Source: Rotaria socialis (lineage: Eukaryota; Rotifera; Eurotatoria; Philodinida; Philodinidae). Taken from it: a DNA stretch of 64,000 nucleotides. The DNA lies in the NCBI GenBank assembly GCA_905331475.1, contig CAJNYU010003776.1, positions 186,001 through 250,000 on the forward strand. The letters are read 5' to 3'. Shown here in pieces: positions 51,838 to 63,063 of this stretch. Position numbers and translations under genes: made by a program. Under the pieces are notes generated by a model. It had not been told where the DNA came from. It made no database searches and saw only the letters and a program-made list of their open reading frames with translations. How positions within the stretch are numbered: position 1 is the stretch's first letter; every line of letters begins with the position of its first letter.

Positions 51838-53222
51838 AGTATCCATTGATAATAAGCATCTGTTTTCAGATGTACATTGAAAACGATATTTATCATTTAG
51901 CGAACATGAGTTTGCGGCAATCGATTCATCGAAAGCTTCGTAGCAATCTGGAATTTCATCCATGATGTAACACTTGGGAATACTTTTGTTCGTTCCGAAA
52001 CAGCATACCATCGAAGATTGTGGACTAGTATCATTATTGGAAATTCGAGAGAAATGAGAGTATGAGAAATAGTTCAGTTTATAACTGTGTAGACAAGTAT
52101 GATTGGCGACTTCAAAAAGTAGGAATAATAAATGGACATTTATGTTTATTGTAGCAGACAAAATGTGGTATTATCTTATTACATTCGCGGGCCATGGCCT
52201 GATTGTAAAAGAAGCCGAATCTTACATGCCCATCCGACACAGGAAAATCAGGTGCGAAAAAATACGCTGGGCAAAAATCAAGATCCATTGTACATTTTTG
52301 AACAGTTTCACATAAATTCTTATAATAAATGTAGAAATTCTGTGTAGAAAAAATATTCGATGTGCAAATTGCAATTTTAAAACAACGAGGAAATCTAGTA
52401 TCTGATCTATTATGCCAGTGAAATTTGTAGTTGAAAGCTTGATCTCAACGATTATCGCAACCACCAACGTCTTTCGGCAGAGGCCAGAGCACACGATAAC
52501 CATCACCGCAGCTAAAAAAACGGTGAATATGAGATAGCAGTATCTTCACAAGCAAAGATTGGAGCCTTCATGCAATGGCTGCCAATTATGAAACTACTAA
52601 TCTTGCCTGATCCATCTGCGCCACCATCGATTTTTCCATCGCATATTTCACGCCAATTGAGACGCATAAGAGAAGAACCACCATCACATCTCATGTGAAT
52701 ATAACAAGTAAAGCTACCATCAGAATAGCGTTCGTTGCTTTTATCGAATAAAATGTGAACAATATTCGAAAAGCTTTGGTTCAAAAGAAATTTATATTGA
52801 CAGCGTGGTCCACGCTAAGGTACGGTGCAACTATGGAAGCGCTCCACTGAAGAGGAATTCTTCGTGTGTAAAAACTTTTGATAGCGTTCAATAAGATCAA
52901 TAGGACTTGACCATTTTGTTACACTTTCAGCAGCTAAATTTTCGTTTCTCAGCTGATCAAAGGTTAATTTATCGATGATATTTGCCTTTTGGCAACGTCA
53001 TATTTCTCTTTTGACGATAATCTAATGCAATATTCCAACAGTAGACGGGTTTTCAAACTTTTTACCATCCCGGCGTTGTCGTGTCGTTAATATATGATAA
53101 ACACAATCGTGTGAAAAATCATGATTGGCTATTTCCGTATGATAGTGATTGTAATGATATTCCCATGCATTTGTGTCAGAAAGCGCCACAATGAGTATAC
53201 AGAAGATTTTCATTAATGCCAT
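51838..53222 (-). pseudogene. Decayed LDLa/cysteine-rich secreted protein of a bdelloid multigene family
   Basis: Minus-strand remnants can be followed in changing frames. First a signal peptide (MALMKIFCILIVALS) and RQRRDGKKFENPSTVGI, then DYRQKRNMTLPKGKYHR, then KLTFDQLRNENLAAESVTKW with IDLIERYQKFL, then RGPRCQY, SFSNIVHILF, TCYIHMRCDGG and LNWREICDGKIDGG, and lastly EIPDCYEAFDESIAANSC with KYRFQCTSENRC. The order matches a large family I associate with bdelloid genomes, whose members carry LDL-receptor class A modules. Defects seen: a frameshift near 52974, an in-frame TAG at 52815-52817 (where the Trp or similar before RGPRCQY should be), and loss of frame after the LDLa motif. It is therefore a pseudogene, not expressed as an intact protein. 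Confidence 0.7.
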
Positions 53223-54650
53223 TGTATTCTGACAGAATTCTATTTCTGAAATGATATTACATTATTAACAAATATTATCTCTATTTTCAGTATTAGCGCA
53301 CAGTATGAACAGAAAATGATTCTTGATATCAGAATATCTCAAAATGAAGCGATCCAGGCACAACCGGGGAAAAATTCACAGTTTCCGATTCATTTCGTAC
53401 TATCATTATTAAATATATAACTATTAGGTGCGTATTATTATTAAGCCAGTAAAATGTTTCTTTTCTAGGCTATAAGCTGTCGATGGGGAAATGTGAATGA
53501 TAACGCCGCTATTTTTATTCACTTTTAGTACTGCCAAAATGCTAGTAAAATAATCACTTGCATCGAGTAAATCTTAGCAAAGTGTGTACAAAAAAAAGAA
53601 TATCACATTTCATACTGATGAACTAGAAGTATTAGTTGCTTTGCATTTCTTTTTGCTGTTGATATTTCCCTATGTTGGAGGATATTTTCTTTTCATCATC
53701 GGTTCAACAGATATAATTATCTTCCAATTGGACACGCAACGATAGATTTTATCTGAACAGATGAATCAGGACTCAACTGTTTATACCGCAAACATCATCT
53801 CAATGATGGAAAACGACATTCAAGATAAATGCAGATGAATATATTTTTAATTAGGTCTTTCTACATCGTATGTTGAATGATAGCCAATTTACGTATGCTT
53901 GATATTTTAGGGCAAATGTCACCTTCGACGTGTATCATAGAAGACAGTTAAATCTCTAATTGAAAAACATATGTTAAAGACTCCACTGAAGCCTGTGTTA
54001 TATTTTTAGTATAACACTTGCCTGATATTAAAGAAATCTTCGCAATAATAAGAACAATTGTATGATGTTGCTCATGATTTTTTCAATATTATTTAGTCTA
54101 CAAAGTTGAAAACTTATCCGTGACATAGTTATTAGCACATTCGAAAATAGATCTGTGTGGGTACTCACGAGAATAAAAATTAAAGCTCCTTTGCTGGATG
54201 AGCATTCATAATAAGATATATATATATATATATAGGTGAATGGAGAGAATATTGGCTTTTTATCATGCTTTTTTTTCTTTGAGGAGAAATGAAAGATATT
54301 GGTATTACTTGCGACCCATAAAAACCTTTACTAGCGAACGACTACGCATTATATCGCTGATATATTATTTGAACATGTTATCCATTTGAATCAAATGTCT
54401 AATATGAAATAAATACCGTATCAATCGTCACTAGATTGAGAAATGGTGTAATATTATGTTCCAGATTAGTCACAAGTGTAATTGTTCTTTTTCTCACAAT
54501 CTTTAATTAGGAATATTTTAATTCTCTAAGAACGCCGCACACCGTCATTGGTTTTATTTATGACAATTACAATCAAAGAAAATAATCATCTATCGCAATT
54601 TTTTTGAGTAAAGGATAAATATGTCCCAACCTCAACTGCTTTATAGAATT
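53223..54650. other. Gene-free stretch
   Basis: AT-rich; a (TA)n run at about 54214-54234 is the only notable element. No coding potential seen. Confidence 0.45.
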
Positions 54651-57600
54651 TTATTTGTATGTAATCAAATACTCAGCAAATGCTTGTGCATCGTGATATG
54701 TAACAAAAATATGTTTCTCATCAGTAGTTGAATCGAACCCAAGTGGTCGAGTTTTCATCTTATTATTTCCTTTCGTAGTTTTTCCTACTAGAACTCGTGA
54801 TAGGAACATGCATCGCTCACCATTTGCATTTGGTTTAGTGTACCCATGACTATAGGTTGCATCAGAAGAAAAATAAACGCCAACACCATAGACAGTACCT
54901 ACACGTAGAAATGTATAAGGAATCAAAGCTCACAAATAAATAGACTGAACTCACCATTTACTCCAGCATAACTTCTGTTGAAACAATCTTCGATAATGGT
55001 ATTCGCAGCTTGTTCAGGACAGCCGTGATACAAACGTTTTTCTGTATCCATATTAAGTCGCTTTCGGAAATCTTTAGTGTGTGCTAAGTATTGCATATAC
55101 CATCGTTCGTTTTGAATCCGTTCGATTTTTATAACCTCTGTGTACTTTCCTTTCATAGCTGAGTCGAAATTAGACGCGATAGTTTGGTATTCATGTACCT
55201 TTGTAGACAATGTAAAACGAGTTTTATGTTCTGCCGATTTCTCCCATGTTACAGGCAATTGATAGGTTGTTGCTTCATGGAAACCTAGACAAATAATTCG
55301 TTGGAAAGTTTTTGTGTGTTGCATAAAGGAAGGAGTTTTGATTCTACACGTTTTCATGATATTATTCATCTTGTTTAGGGATTTAATGTGGCTCTCACAG
55401 TCGTTCACTATTCTTTAACTCAACCGACTGAAAAGTGATCTTACTAAAATCTTTTTATGTAAAATTAAATTCGATTTCATCGCTATTTTATGTTATAAAT
55501 TCCAAAAAATTAATTAGTATCTTTTTCAAAGGGCATCAGAAAAATCAAGAAAGTTAACAATTCGTGTTTATGCTTCAAATCAGAGAGAAGCGCTTAGTGA
55601 TGGTAGCAACAGTTGATTTTGCTATATGAGTACTCCTCATGTCTATATCAGCACTTAAGTTTGCGTGCAACGCCTGAACTATGAATAATCTCCAGGTATA
55701 GTTGAGCTTCTCGAATTTAATTTAAGGAGTCGAATCCTCCGTTTCACAGTAGGTGAAATCTGAATGAAGATATAAAACAATACAAACGAGTATCAATATT
55801 TGTCTGAGATTCATTTCAGGTGAGAAAATAACTTCACTGTGAAAATACATGAGATTGCAAGAAATGACTTAGCCTAACCTGACCCAATCTACGACAAAAA
55901 TTTGTCATCGTTTATTATAGTCACTATATTTGAAAGTCGCGGAAGTAGGAATTCACTATTGTATAAAAACATTTCAGTGAAATTTAATTACTAATCTCAC
56001 ATTGTTTAGTACAATGAGCGATAAGAAGTTTACGTCTTCACTATTTTAGATATAACATTATGCATTTAATATACAATGCCCCAGAAAAAGTTCATAGTTA
56101 TAAAAGTCTTTAAGAAGAAATGACTTTACAGTCAAGTATCTAGTTGTCTGTTCTACTTCTAGCTATATCTTCACATTGTAGTAATGACTAAGAACTATAA
56201 ATATGATTTAGATACTTAGTTTTCTCTGATTAAAAACGTTTTGCTTTACTCTTTATATAGCACGATGGGTTTTCAGTAGTAAACAGAAAATATTCATTTT
56301 ACCATCTTCTGTTGTGAGTACTTGTTTACAAAATTCATCATAAACATTTTCTTGGTTGTCGTTGACTACAAATTTTACTGTCCAAGATAGTTTCCTTTGA
56401 ATCAGATGCTTTTTCATTTCGTGAACCATCATTTTAACCACAATATCTACTGAGCAGGCATGTTTACCGCATCCAATGGCAGGCAGTGCGACCGATGTAA
56501 AGTTATGTGAAATTACATTTTGTACAACAGTAGATATAAGATCACTAAGAGATTGTTGAAGTATTTCTTCATTATCATTAGGCTCCCACTTAACAAAAAA
56601 TATTCGTTTGCAGGGTAAAGATCCTGATGGTATTGCAATTAGTACAGAATTCGGATGACTTTTTAGTTCAATATCGTATGACATTCGACTTTCTTTTCCA
56701 GCGGCGTTTATTATTATTTCTCTTAAGATTCCCGATGATGAGCTACCAACAATAACGTCTACCTATCAGATGAATATTAAAATAATGAAGTTTCAAATGA
56801 ATATTTATTTCCTTTTAAATACTTTCTGTTTTGTTATATCCCCCATTTCAACTTCGATCGTTCCTTTGCCCAACTTTGCGGCTATGGCTTTCAATATAAT
56901 GGATGATGGGGGTGGTTGTAATTCGTCAATATGCTTTTTAAATTCATCATAGATATCTTTCTTGTCTGGTTGTATTACAAATGAAACGGACATTGGATTC
57001 GTTTTTAATTTGCTATAAACTGTTGCAACCATACTACGTGAAATGAGCTGGATCGAACATTTGAATCCACCGCAACCCATAGCGGGAAATGCGATACTTC
57101 GATACTTGTGTTCTATTGCTTTTTCTAATGCAAGTGAAACAAAATCTTCGATTGATTTGCAAAGTATAGATTGATCAGGATTTATTTCCCATGGAAGAAA
57201 GTAAATCATTTTTGATGCAATTTTCCCAGCTGACTCAACAATAATTATGGGTGCATTGGGACTTGCACTAATTTGTTGACTGTATGAAGTGGACACAGAA
57301 TCGCCACCAGCTTGGCAAATGCTTTTAAATAAATACTTAGATGAAGAACAAACAACAATAACATCTGTCTAATAAATGAAATGAAAAAACTTTCGAAGAC
57401 AGGCGTAAATATGCCAAAACTGAAATCACCTCTTGTGCTATCAGATCACCATGACACACAATAATTGATGACCTTTGACTTCTAACATCGGGCGTCTATA
57501 CAAGAGAGAATTCGTATAGAACTTCTATTCAACGTGACCGGAAAATATGAGACATAGCAAAGGTTATCGGTTGTCGAATTCGTTTTTCTGATTAACCTAA

Positions 57601-58059
57601 TTTAAAATATTCATGGTCTAAAATTCCGTAGTTTGCAAATTTTCGCATTTATAGAATATAGTTTAACCAATCTTTAACAGTAATCACAGTTCTGTACTAA
57701 CGCAGACAACTGTTTTATATATAAAAACCGGTTTTTGTTATCGCGGACCTTTATAGAACACTAAAAGGCTGCTTCGAGATAGATATATAGTCATCCACAA
57801 TGAGCAATAAGATTATAGTTTGACCTTAAAAGCCTTTAACTGAACCAATGATGGATACAAGTACAAGCGGATTTTGAATTTGGGTTGAAAAAGACCAAAA
57901 TCATATTCTCATCGTGAGTGTTACATGGCACATCCTTATTGGATATAAAATTTTCTAATACTAACATGAATAAAAATAGCAATAGAGTTTTAAAAAAAAC
58001 TATTTATAGAAGGTACTCACTAGTGGAGGAATTTCATCTTCAACGTGTAATGCATCCAT
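54651..58059 (-). CDS. PARP14-like protein: two macro domains and a mono-ADP-ribosyltransferase domain
   Basis: Six exons (58059-58021, 57495-57430, 57368-56823, 56762-56303, 55407-54955, 54898-54651) keep frame and give 603 residues. Macro domain 1 (about 24-190) has HGDLIAQETDVIVV and YRSIAFPAMGCGGFKCS; macro domain 2 (about 200-360) has GDITKQKVDVIV and FTSVALPAIGCGKHACS. Both keep the distal glycine loop but lack the usual NAAN and GGGV signatures, so binding may be altered. The catalytic domain (about 415-603) has YTEVIKIERIQNERWYMQYL, RLYHGCP (His near 498), YGVGVYFSSDATYSHGY and IFVTYHDAQAFAEYLI. The triad reads His-Tyr-Ile and not His-Tyr-Glu, as in mono-ADP-ribosylating PARPs. Vertebrate relatives act in antiviral and stress signalling. 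Introns of 525 and about 895 bases are long for this window. The start Met is the first one in exon 58059-58021; an additional upstream exon is possible because an acceptor (TTTCAG) precedes it. Confidence 0.82.
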
Positions 58060-58347
58060 ATCGATTGCGGATTCTGAAATATATCCATAAAATATGATAA
58101 ATACAGTGTTGTATCAAGAAGATCATAGAATACATCCTAGTTCGAAGTGAATGAAGAAAAAGATTCACGCGAAAAAAAGTCAGGCAATTCATATAGAATC
58201 ATTTTTAGTCGGCGTCAATGAGTGATGAATTGTGACTGTGGTTGTCTACACTTGTATTTGTAGATTCGGACTGGAGCTATATTTTGATAGCCTCATTCTT
58301 ACTCTCCCAGATCAATGCAATATACTCTCACTGCAAAAGCACAGGAT

Positions 58348-58430
58348 TGGGTGCGGGTGTGGTTGTGGATTGAATCACTACTGACCCACACACTCATCGA
58401 CACCCGCATCCACATCCACACCCACACCCT
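58348..58430. repeat. Head-to-head telomere-like tracts (fusion-like scar)
   Basis: A G-rich tract (GGGTGCGGGTGTGGTTGTGGA, 58349-58369) is followed after 13-14 bases by a longer C-rich tract of degenerate CCCACA units at 58384-58430. G-rich running right and C-rich starting right is the order produced when two chromosome ends join. The C-rich tract directly abuts the truncated clathrin frame. Confidence 0.7.
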
Positions 58431-61317
58431 CAGCAAATTCATAAGCTCGATCTAAGTTTTTAATATGATCAATAAGGACTTGAATGGCTGATGTAGCAAC
58501 TTCAAACTCTTTATAAATCGAAAAAGCTTCTTCAAATAATTGATTACTAATTGCAATATTAGCTATATCTGGTGCATCATAATTCTCTAAACGATTGATA
58601 TAATCCATGACACGTGAACGATCAGCTTTGATGTCCGCTAAAATAAGTGAATTTTGTAAATTTCTAAAAGCAAAATCAATTTAATTATAATTAAAAAATA
58701 GCAAAACTTAAAATGACAAACTTACCGATGTCCACTAAATACTGAATTATCAATAACAATTTTTTCTAATAACTCAATTAAACTGTTTGGTAAATCAGCA
58801 TCCATAAATGCTTTAACTGCAACTGATATTTCTTCTGGATCTTGAGTTTCAGGTAAAGCTGTTTGAATAACTTGATCGATTAATGGTCGACGATATTGAT
58901 TATCTTCACGTAGAACCTGTTTCCATAAAGCTGGATCTTTACGACGCACCAAATAACGTGCTTCACTTTTAAATAAAGAGTTTTCCTTGCAAACCTAAAA
59001 TTGAATCATATCGATGTCAAACTTACCAGCTAACTGTAAATCGTATCCATAAGAATTATCCGTACTATTTAGTGTTAGCTATGAAATCAGCGTTCAAAAT
59101 TGAGTCAATAAATAAAAGCTTTAAAGAATTTCCGCTACTTTTATTTTTTCCCAATAGTATCCCTCTGCCCTCCCCCCCTCCTCCCAGGGATGAGTACAAA
59201 TATCAATTTCATCAAACACATCCTGAAACTTATGCAATATGCTTTTCAGTGCGTAAAAAGGTAACCGGACTCAAATCAATAGAAAATAAAACGATGGAAC
59301 TTGCATTTTGAGACCATTGACTTTTTCAATTATCTCTGAGAAGGGACCAGAGGGATAATATTGGGAAAAAATAAAAGTAGCGGAAATTCTTTAAAACGTT
59401 TATGTATTGACTCAGTTTTGAACGCTGATTTTGAATGACATATTACTTTTACTGAGTACTTGGATTTTTCGAACGGCATCTTCAAAACAATAATGAAAAA
59501 TAGTCTGTAATTACGTAGGTTGATATCTGTACAATTGTTCTCTTATGGCCAATGTTTTTTATTTCAATATTTTGGTATCAGTTTTTAGCGCGTGAAAAGT
59601 ACTATCAAGTCATGTTAATACTAGATCGACCAGCTACCTCTTTGTACGAGAAAAGTTCTGATTGCCAATAACAGTTAGAATCAATGTACATGCAGCATTC
59701 ATGGACTGATTCCAACAGCTTTGTCAGTGCAAAATGAATGTTTTAAGGGATAAATGTACTAGAAACGATGCCCTGACACTAACGAGACAGATGAGCGCGT
59801 ATTTTACGAGGGGGCCGATTTCTGTTGAAAACGACCCTCACCTTTGAAAAAAACCTTACCCGTGGAGCTGTAGCAGCAACTTTAGCTGCTGCATCATAAT
59901 TTCCACTTTGAAACAATTGTGAAAAACGTGCAAGAAATAGTTGATCAGCGCCCGGTAAATTGCATCTTGCTGCCATTTTGTAAGCTAGTTCAGCGTTGCC
60001 TAGTGTATTTTGAATATATGAAACAACAATTTCTTCATCCATACTAACTGAAAGAACCTGTCGACGAAAGAAAACGCGATGTAAGATAATAATTCTTCAA
60101 AAAACATTTATTTTATTTACTTGTCCTTTACGATTAACAGCAATAATGCCTGATGTTGGTTCATAGGGTGCTGTGACAAACATTGTCTCAGCACTAATAC
60201 GATTCATGCAAATCAGCGTTCCACTTTCAATATCAAACATGTGTACATAACCATATTTTGTAACTAAAAAAATGACACCATGTTTAGCTGATGTTTGCAT
60301 AGCAACAGGAAAATCATTTGGTGCTTCAGGTGGAAATTGAACATCGATGACTTTCTTTTGAAATCCTTCATTATCTGGTGGTGTTCCAACTTCAACAATA
60401 TAAAGCTAAGATATAAAAAGAAGGAAAAGATGGAAGAAGATAAAGCGAATGTTTCTATTTACTTTCCCTCCTTGCGGACCCCGAACAGCAAATGAAAAAA
60501 GCGTTGATGTTTTTTTATTTGCTTCAAGTTTAAATTGTGTAAATGCAGCTGCATGCCCTTCAATTGGCTGGGAAACTTTACGTTCAACTGAATAAAGTTG
60601 CATACGACCAACAACACGACCTTCTTGAGCTTTGATACCTGAAAACAAAAAAATAATAATAATAAAAGAAGAAAATAAATGTATATAAAATCGTTCTATT
60701 ACCATTGACAAGAAGCCATTGCAAAGATTCATCAGTACGATAGTTAATTATTTGACAACCAAGTAAACTTTGATGCCGATCAAACATTTTAACGGGTTGA
60801 CTATCACCTTCCGTAGTCCAATGATAAACTGATGTTTCTGTAACAACACCAATGGTATTAACACTAGCCCATTTCCAAAATATGCAATCTTCTGTCATAA
60901 CATATGCTTTCATTCGACTACGTAATTCAATATTGAAAATTTGTAATATTTTACCAGCTAAAGAAAATTTATTTCATGCTTATTATTTTATTTTCCACTA
61001 AATTATTTACTTTACCTTTTAACGCAATGACTTTACTTGTTAGATTCATGATGGCTGAGTCCGCTGTAATAGGTCGCTTAATTGGATTAGTTGGATCAGC
61101 CATATCAATAATAATAACAAACGCTCTTTCATTAACTTTCTCACGAACGCATATATATTTATCGGATTCCATCGTAAGGGAACTGAAACCAATATTTGTA
61201 ACATTGATACCGACATTTTGTAACTAAAACAAAAACAAGAATTCAGTCGAATTATTTATGAAACCAGCGTTTTACTTGTAGATGCTCTTGAAATTTTATA
61301 GGCAATTGTTCTGTCAT
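58427..61317 (-). pseudogene. CLTC: Clathrin heavy chain, internally deleted and 3'-truncated
   Basis: The first six exons are intact and in frame (61317-61276, 61223-61016, 60957-60703, 60638-60463, 60405-60121, 60057-59860): 388 codons of the N-terminal propeller and start of the linker, e.g. [39 protein letters not shown] and ELAYKMAARCNLPGADQLF. After the valid donor at 59859 no clathrin sequence follows. It resumes only near 59080 with a frame holding a roughly 20-residue deletion and a TAG (58995-58997), then [35 protein letters not shown] and, after an intron (58664-58725), [15 protein letters not shown] to AYEFAE. About 500 residues are thus missing inside, and about 600 at the C-terminus, where the frame runs into telomere-like repeats. 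Clathrin forms the coat triskelion; this copy lacks the trimerisation hub. An intact paralogue must exist elsewhere. Confidence 0.88.
59084..59431. mobile_element. MITE with about 82-base terminal inverted repeats inside the clathrin gap
   Basis: The left arm 59084-59166 (AAATCAGCGTTCAAAATTGA ... TATCCCTCT) and right arm 59350-59431 are reverse complements with few mismatches, around a loop of about 180 bases that contains a C-rich tract. No open frame. It sits within the segment that replaced the missing clathrin exons. A target duplication is not clear. Confidence 0.85.
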
Positions 61318-61631
61318 GTTTACGATTTTCAAGATAAGAAACGTGCAGTGAAAAAGCTTTTTTTTACTCTTCTTATAAAGGATGGGTATAAAATTAAAAA
61401 AGACATACACTCGCACCCTCGCGACGGTTGAAAAATGACGTATAACAAAAGAAGAGAGACAAAGGAATGCTGCTTGTGTGGTGGTTGTCGATATCAGCTA
61501 TATCTATATAATTTTCTCAATGTCTCTCATTGCTTTTTTTACAGTTTATGATTAGAACGTACAAGTAACTCATTCGCACGTGCAACCAAACTATATCATA
61601 GAGAAAGATAAGACAAAAATAAATATATTGA

Positions 61632-61676
61632 GAGTGTGGGTATTCGTATAACCTATGTTCACAGCCACATCCCACT
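61632..61676. repeat. Inverted pair of telomere-like tracts
   Basis: GAGTGTGGG at 61633-61641 and CACATCCCACTC at 61665-61676 lie 23 bases apart; the outermost GAGTG/CACTC also pair. Confidence 0.55.
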
Positions 61677-62290
61677 CTATATTTGAAAATAATACTTGTA
61701 TGTTTTAAACACGTCGTTAAGGATCTAAAGTAAGCGCAAACTATCATTTATTGATAATGTATAGAAAGAAACCAAAGATAATATCAGACTATTTTTAGAT
61801 ATGAAATATTATTCCTGTCACTTGAATTCGGAAAATCAATTAAAGCAAAGATAGTTATTTTGCTGCACGACGTATTTAGATGTGGTAATTACTCTCGTTT
61901 TTATTCGGACCGAATGATAGATCGTGTTCATTGTTTTTCGGCGGTCCTTTACATTTAAAATGACGATACTATTTCTTGATCGCATCCTGAGCACAGATAA
62001 TAGTCTGTCCAATGATTTCTATCTAATTCAAGATGATAGCTGTGATAAACGAAGTCCTATTTTATGTGTTCAATCACAGCTCATGAACCAATGATCATGG
62101 TGAGCTTTGAATGAAGCGGAAATTCTTTTATAAGTTTAGTTATTCGTATTAAGATCAGTAGTTCATTAAAAGAAAAACAAAGAATGAAACACATGCGTTG
62201 ACAACAAAACAGTTTTAACAAATAGAAAACATGGAACTTAAAAAGAATGACATTTCGAAAGACGTAAATTTGGGCTAACTTGAAGATGGA

Positions 62291-62304
62291 TGGATGTGGG
62301 TGTG
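62291..62304 (+). repeat. Telomere-like tract (G-rich on plus)
   Basis: TGGATGTGGGTGTG, two degenerate units, unpaired. Confidence 0.45.
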
Positions 62305-62771
62305 ACTATGAAGATCTATACAATCACTCCTAGTTCTTTTTGTCTATACATATTTATGAAAAGTAGATCCGTTCTTATAAAAAAACAAAAAAAAAGGCAA
62401 ACACTATTTATTGATCATTTTCGGCATATAAAGCAAATCTTAATTAATAGAAATTACAATTACACATATTTGTACGCAAATTTCCGCAGCGCATGTGCAA
62501 GTGAGATATCTATTTCAGTGACACGACCGCCTGCGCTCATGGTCGCACTGCAAATCGTTTACTTCTCTAGTCCATTTTAATCGTTAATATTTTTGATAGT
62601 ACGGTGTTAATGCATAACTCGATGTGTTCTGCAAATAAAAATGACCTGGCGAATTCCTACACACTTCTATATAAGGAATACTATAACAGCTACGAGTGTG
62701 CTATAATAAAATAGTACACGATGCATAGTTCGAAATTCATAATTACATACGCTATTCAATCTATACAACTA

Positions 62772-63063
62772 GAGGTGTCAGCCGTATGGCTGAGCCACCA
62801 AATTACTGATAATTTTAAGAATTTTTGTCGAGCCGCCGCTGCAAGAGATAAACATTTTTGATAGCGCCATCCGTCGCCGCTGACATCAATTCATATGCGA
62901 TCGAATCGAATATTTTTCTTTTAATCCTCATCAGTGAATTTTTTACTCCGCCGCCGCCGCCGCCGCTGAAGACATTACTCATTCAAATAAGGAGCCGCTG
63001 GAAATCTTCAAAAATTGAAAATTATTGCCCACCGCCACCGTTCAATCCTTCGGCTGACACCTC
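62772..63063. mobile_element. MITE with TA target duplication and CCG-rich body
   Basis: Terminal inverted repeats GAGGTGTCAGCCG and CGGCTGACACCTC bound a 292-base element, flanked on both sides by TA (62770-62771 and 63064-63065). The interior has a (CCG)n run at about 62949-62966 and several CCGCCG clusters. No open frame. A non-autonomous Tc1/mariner-like element is likely. Confidence 0.85.
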
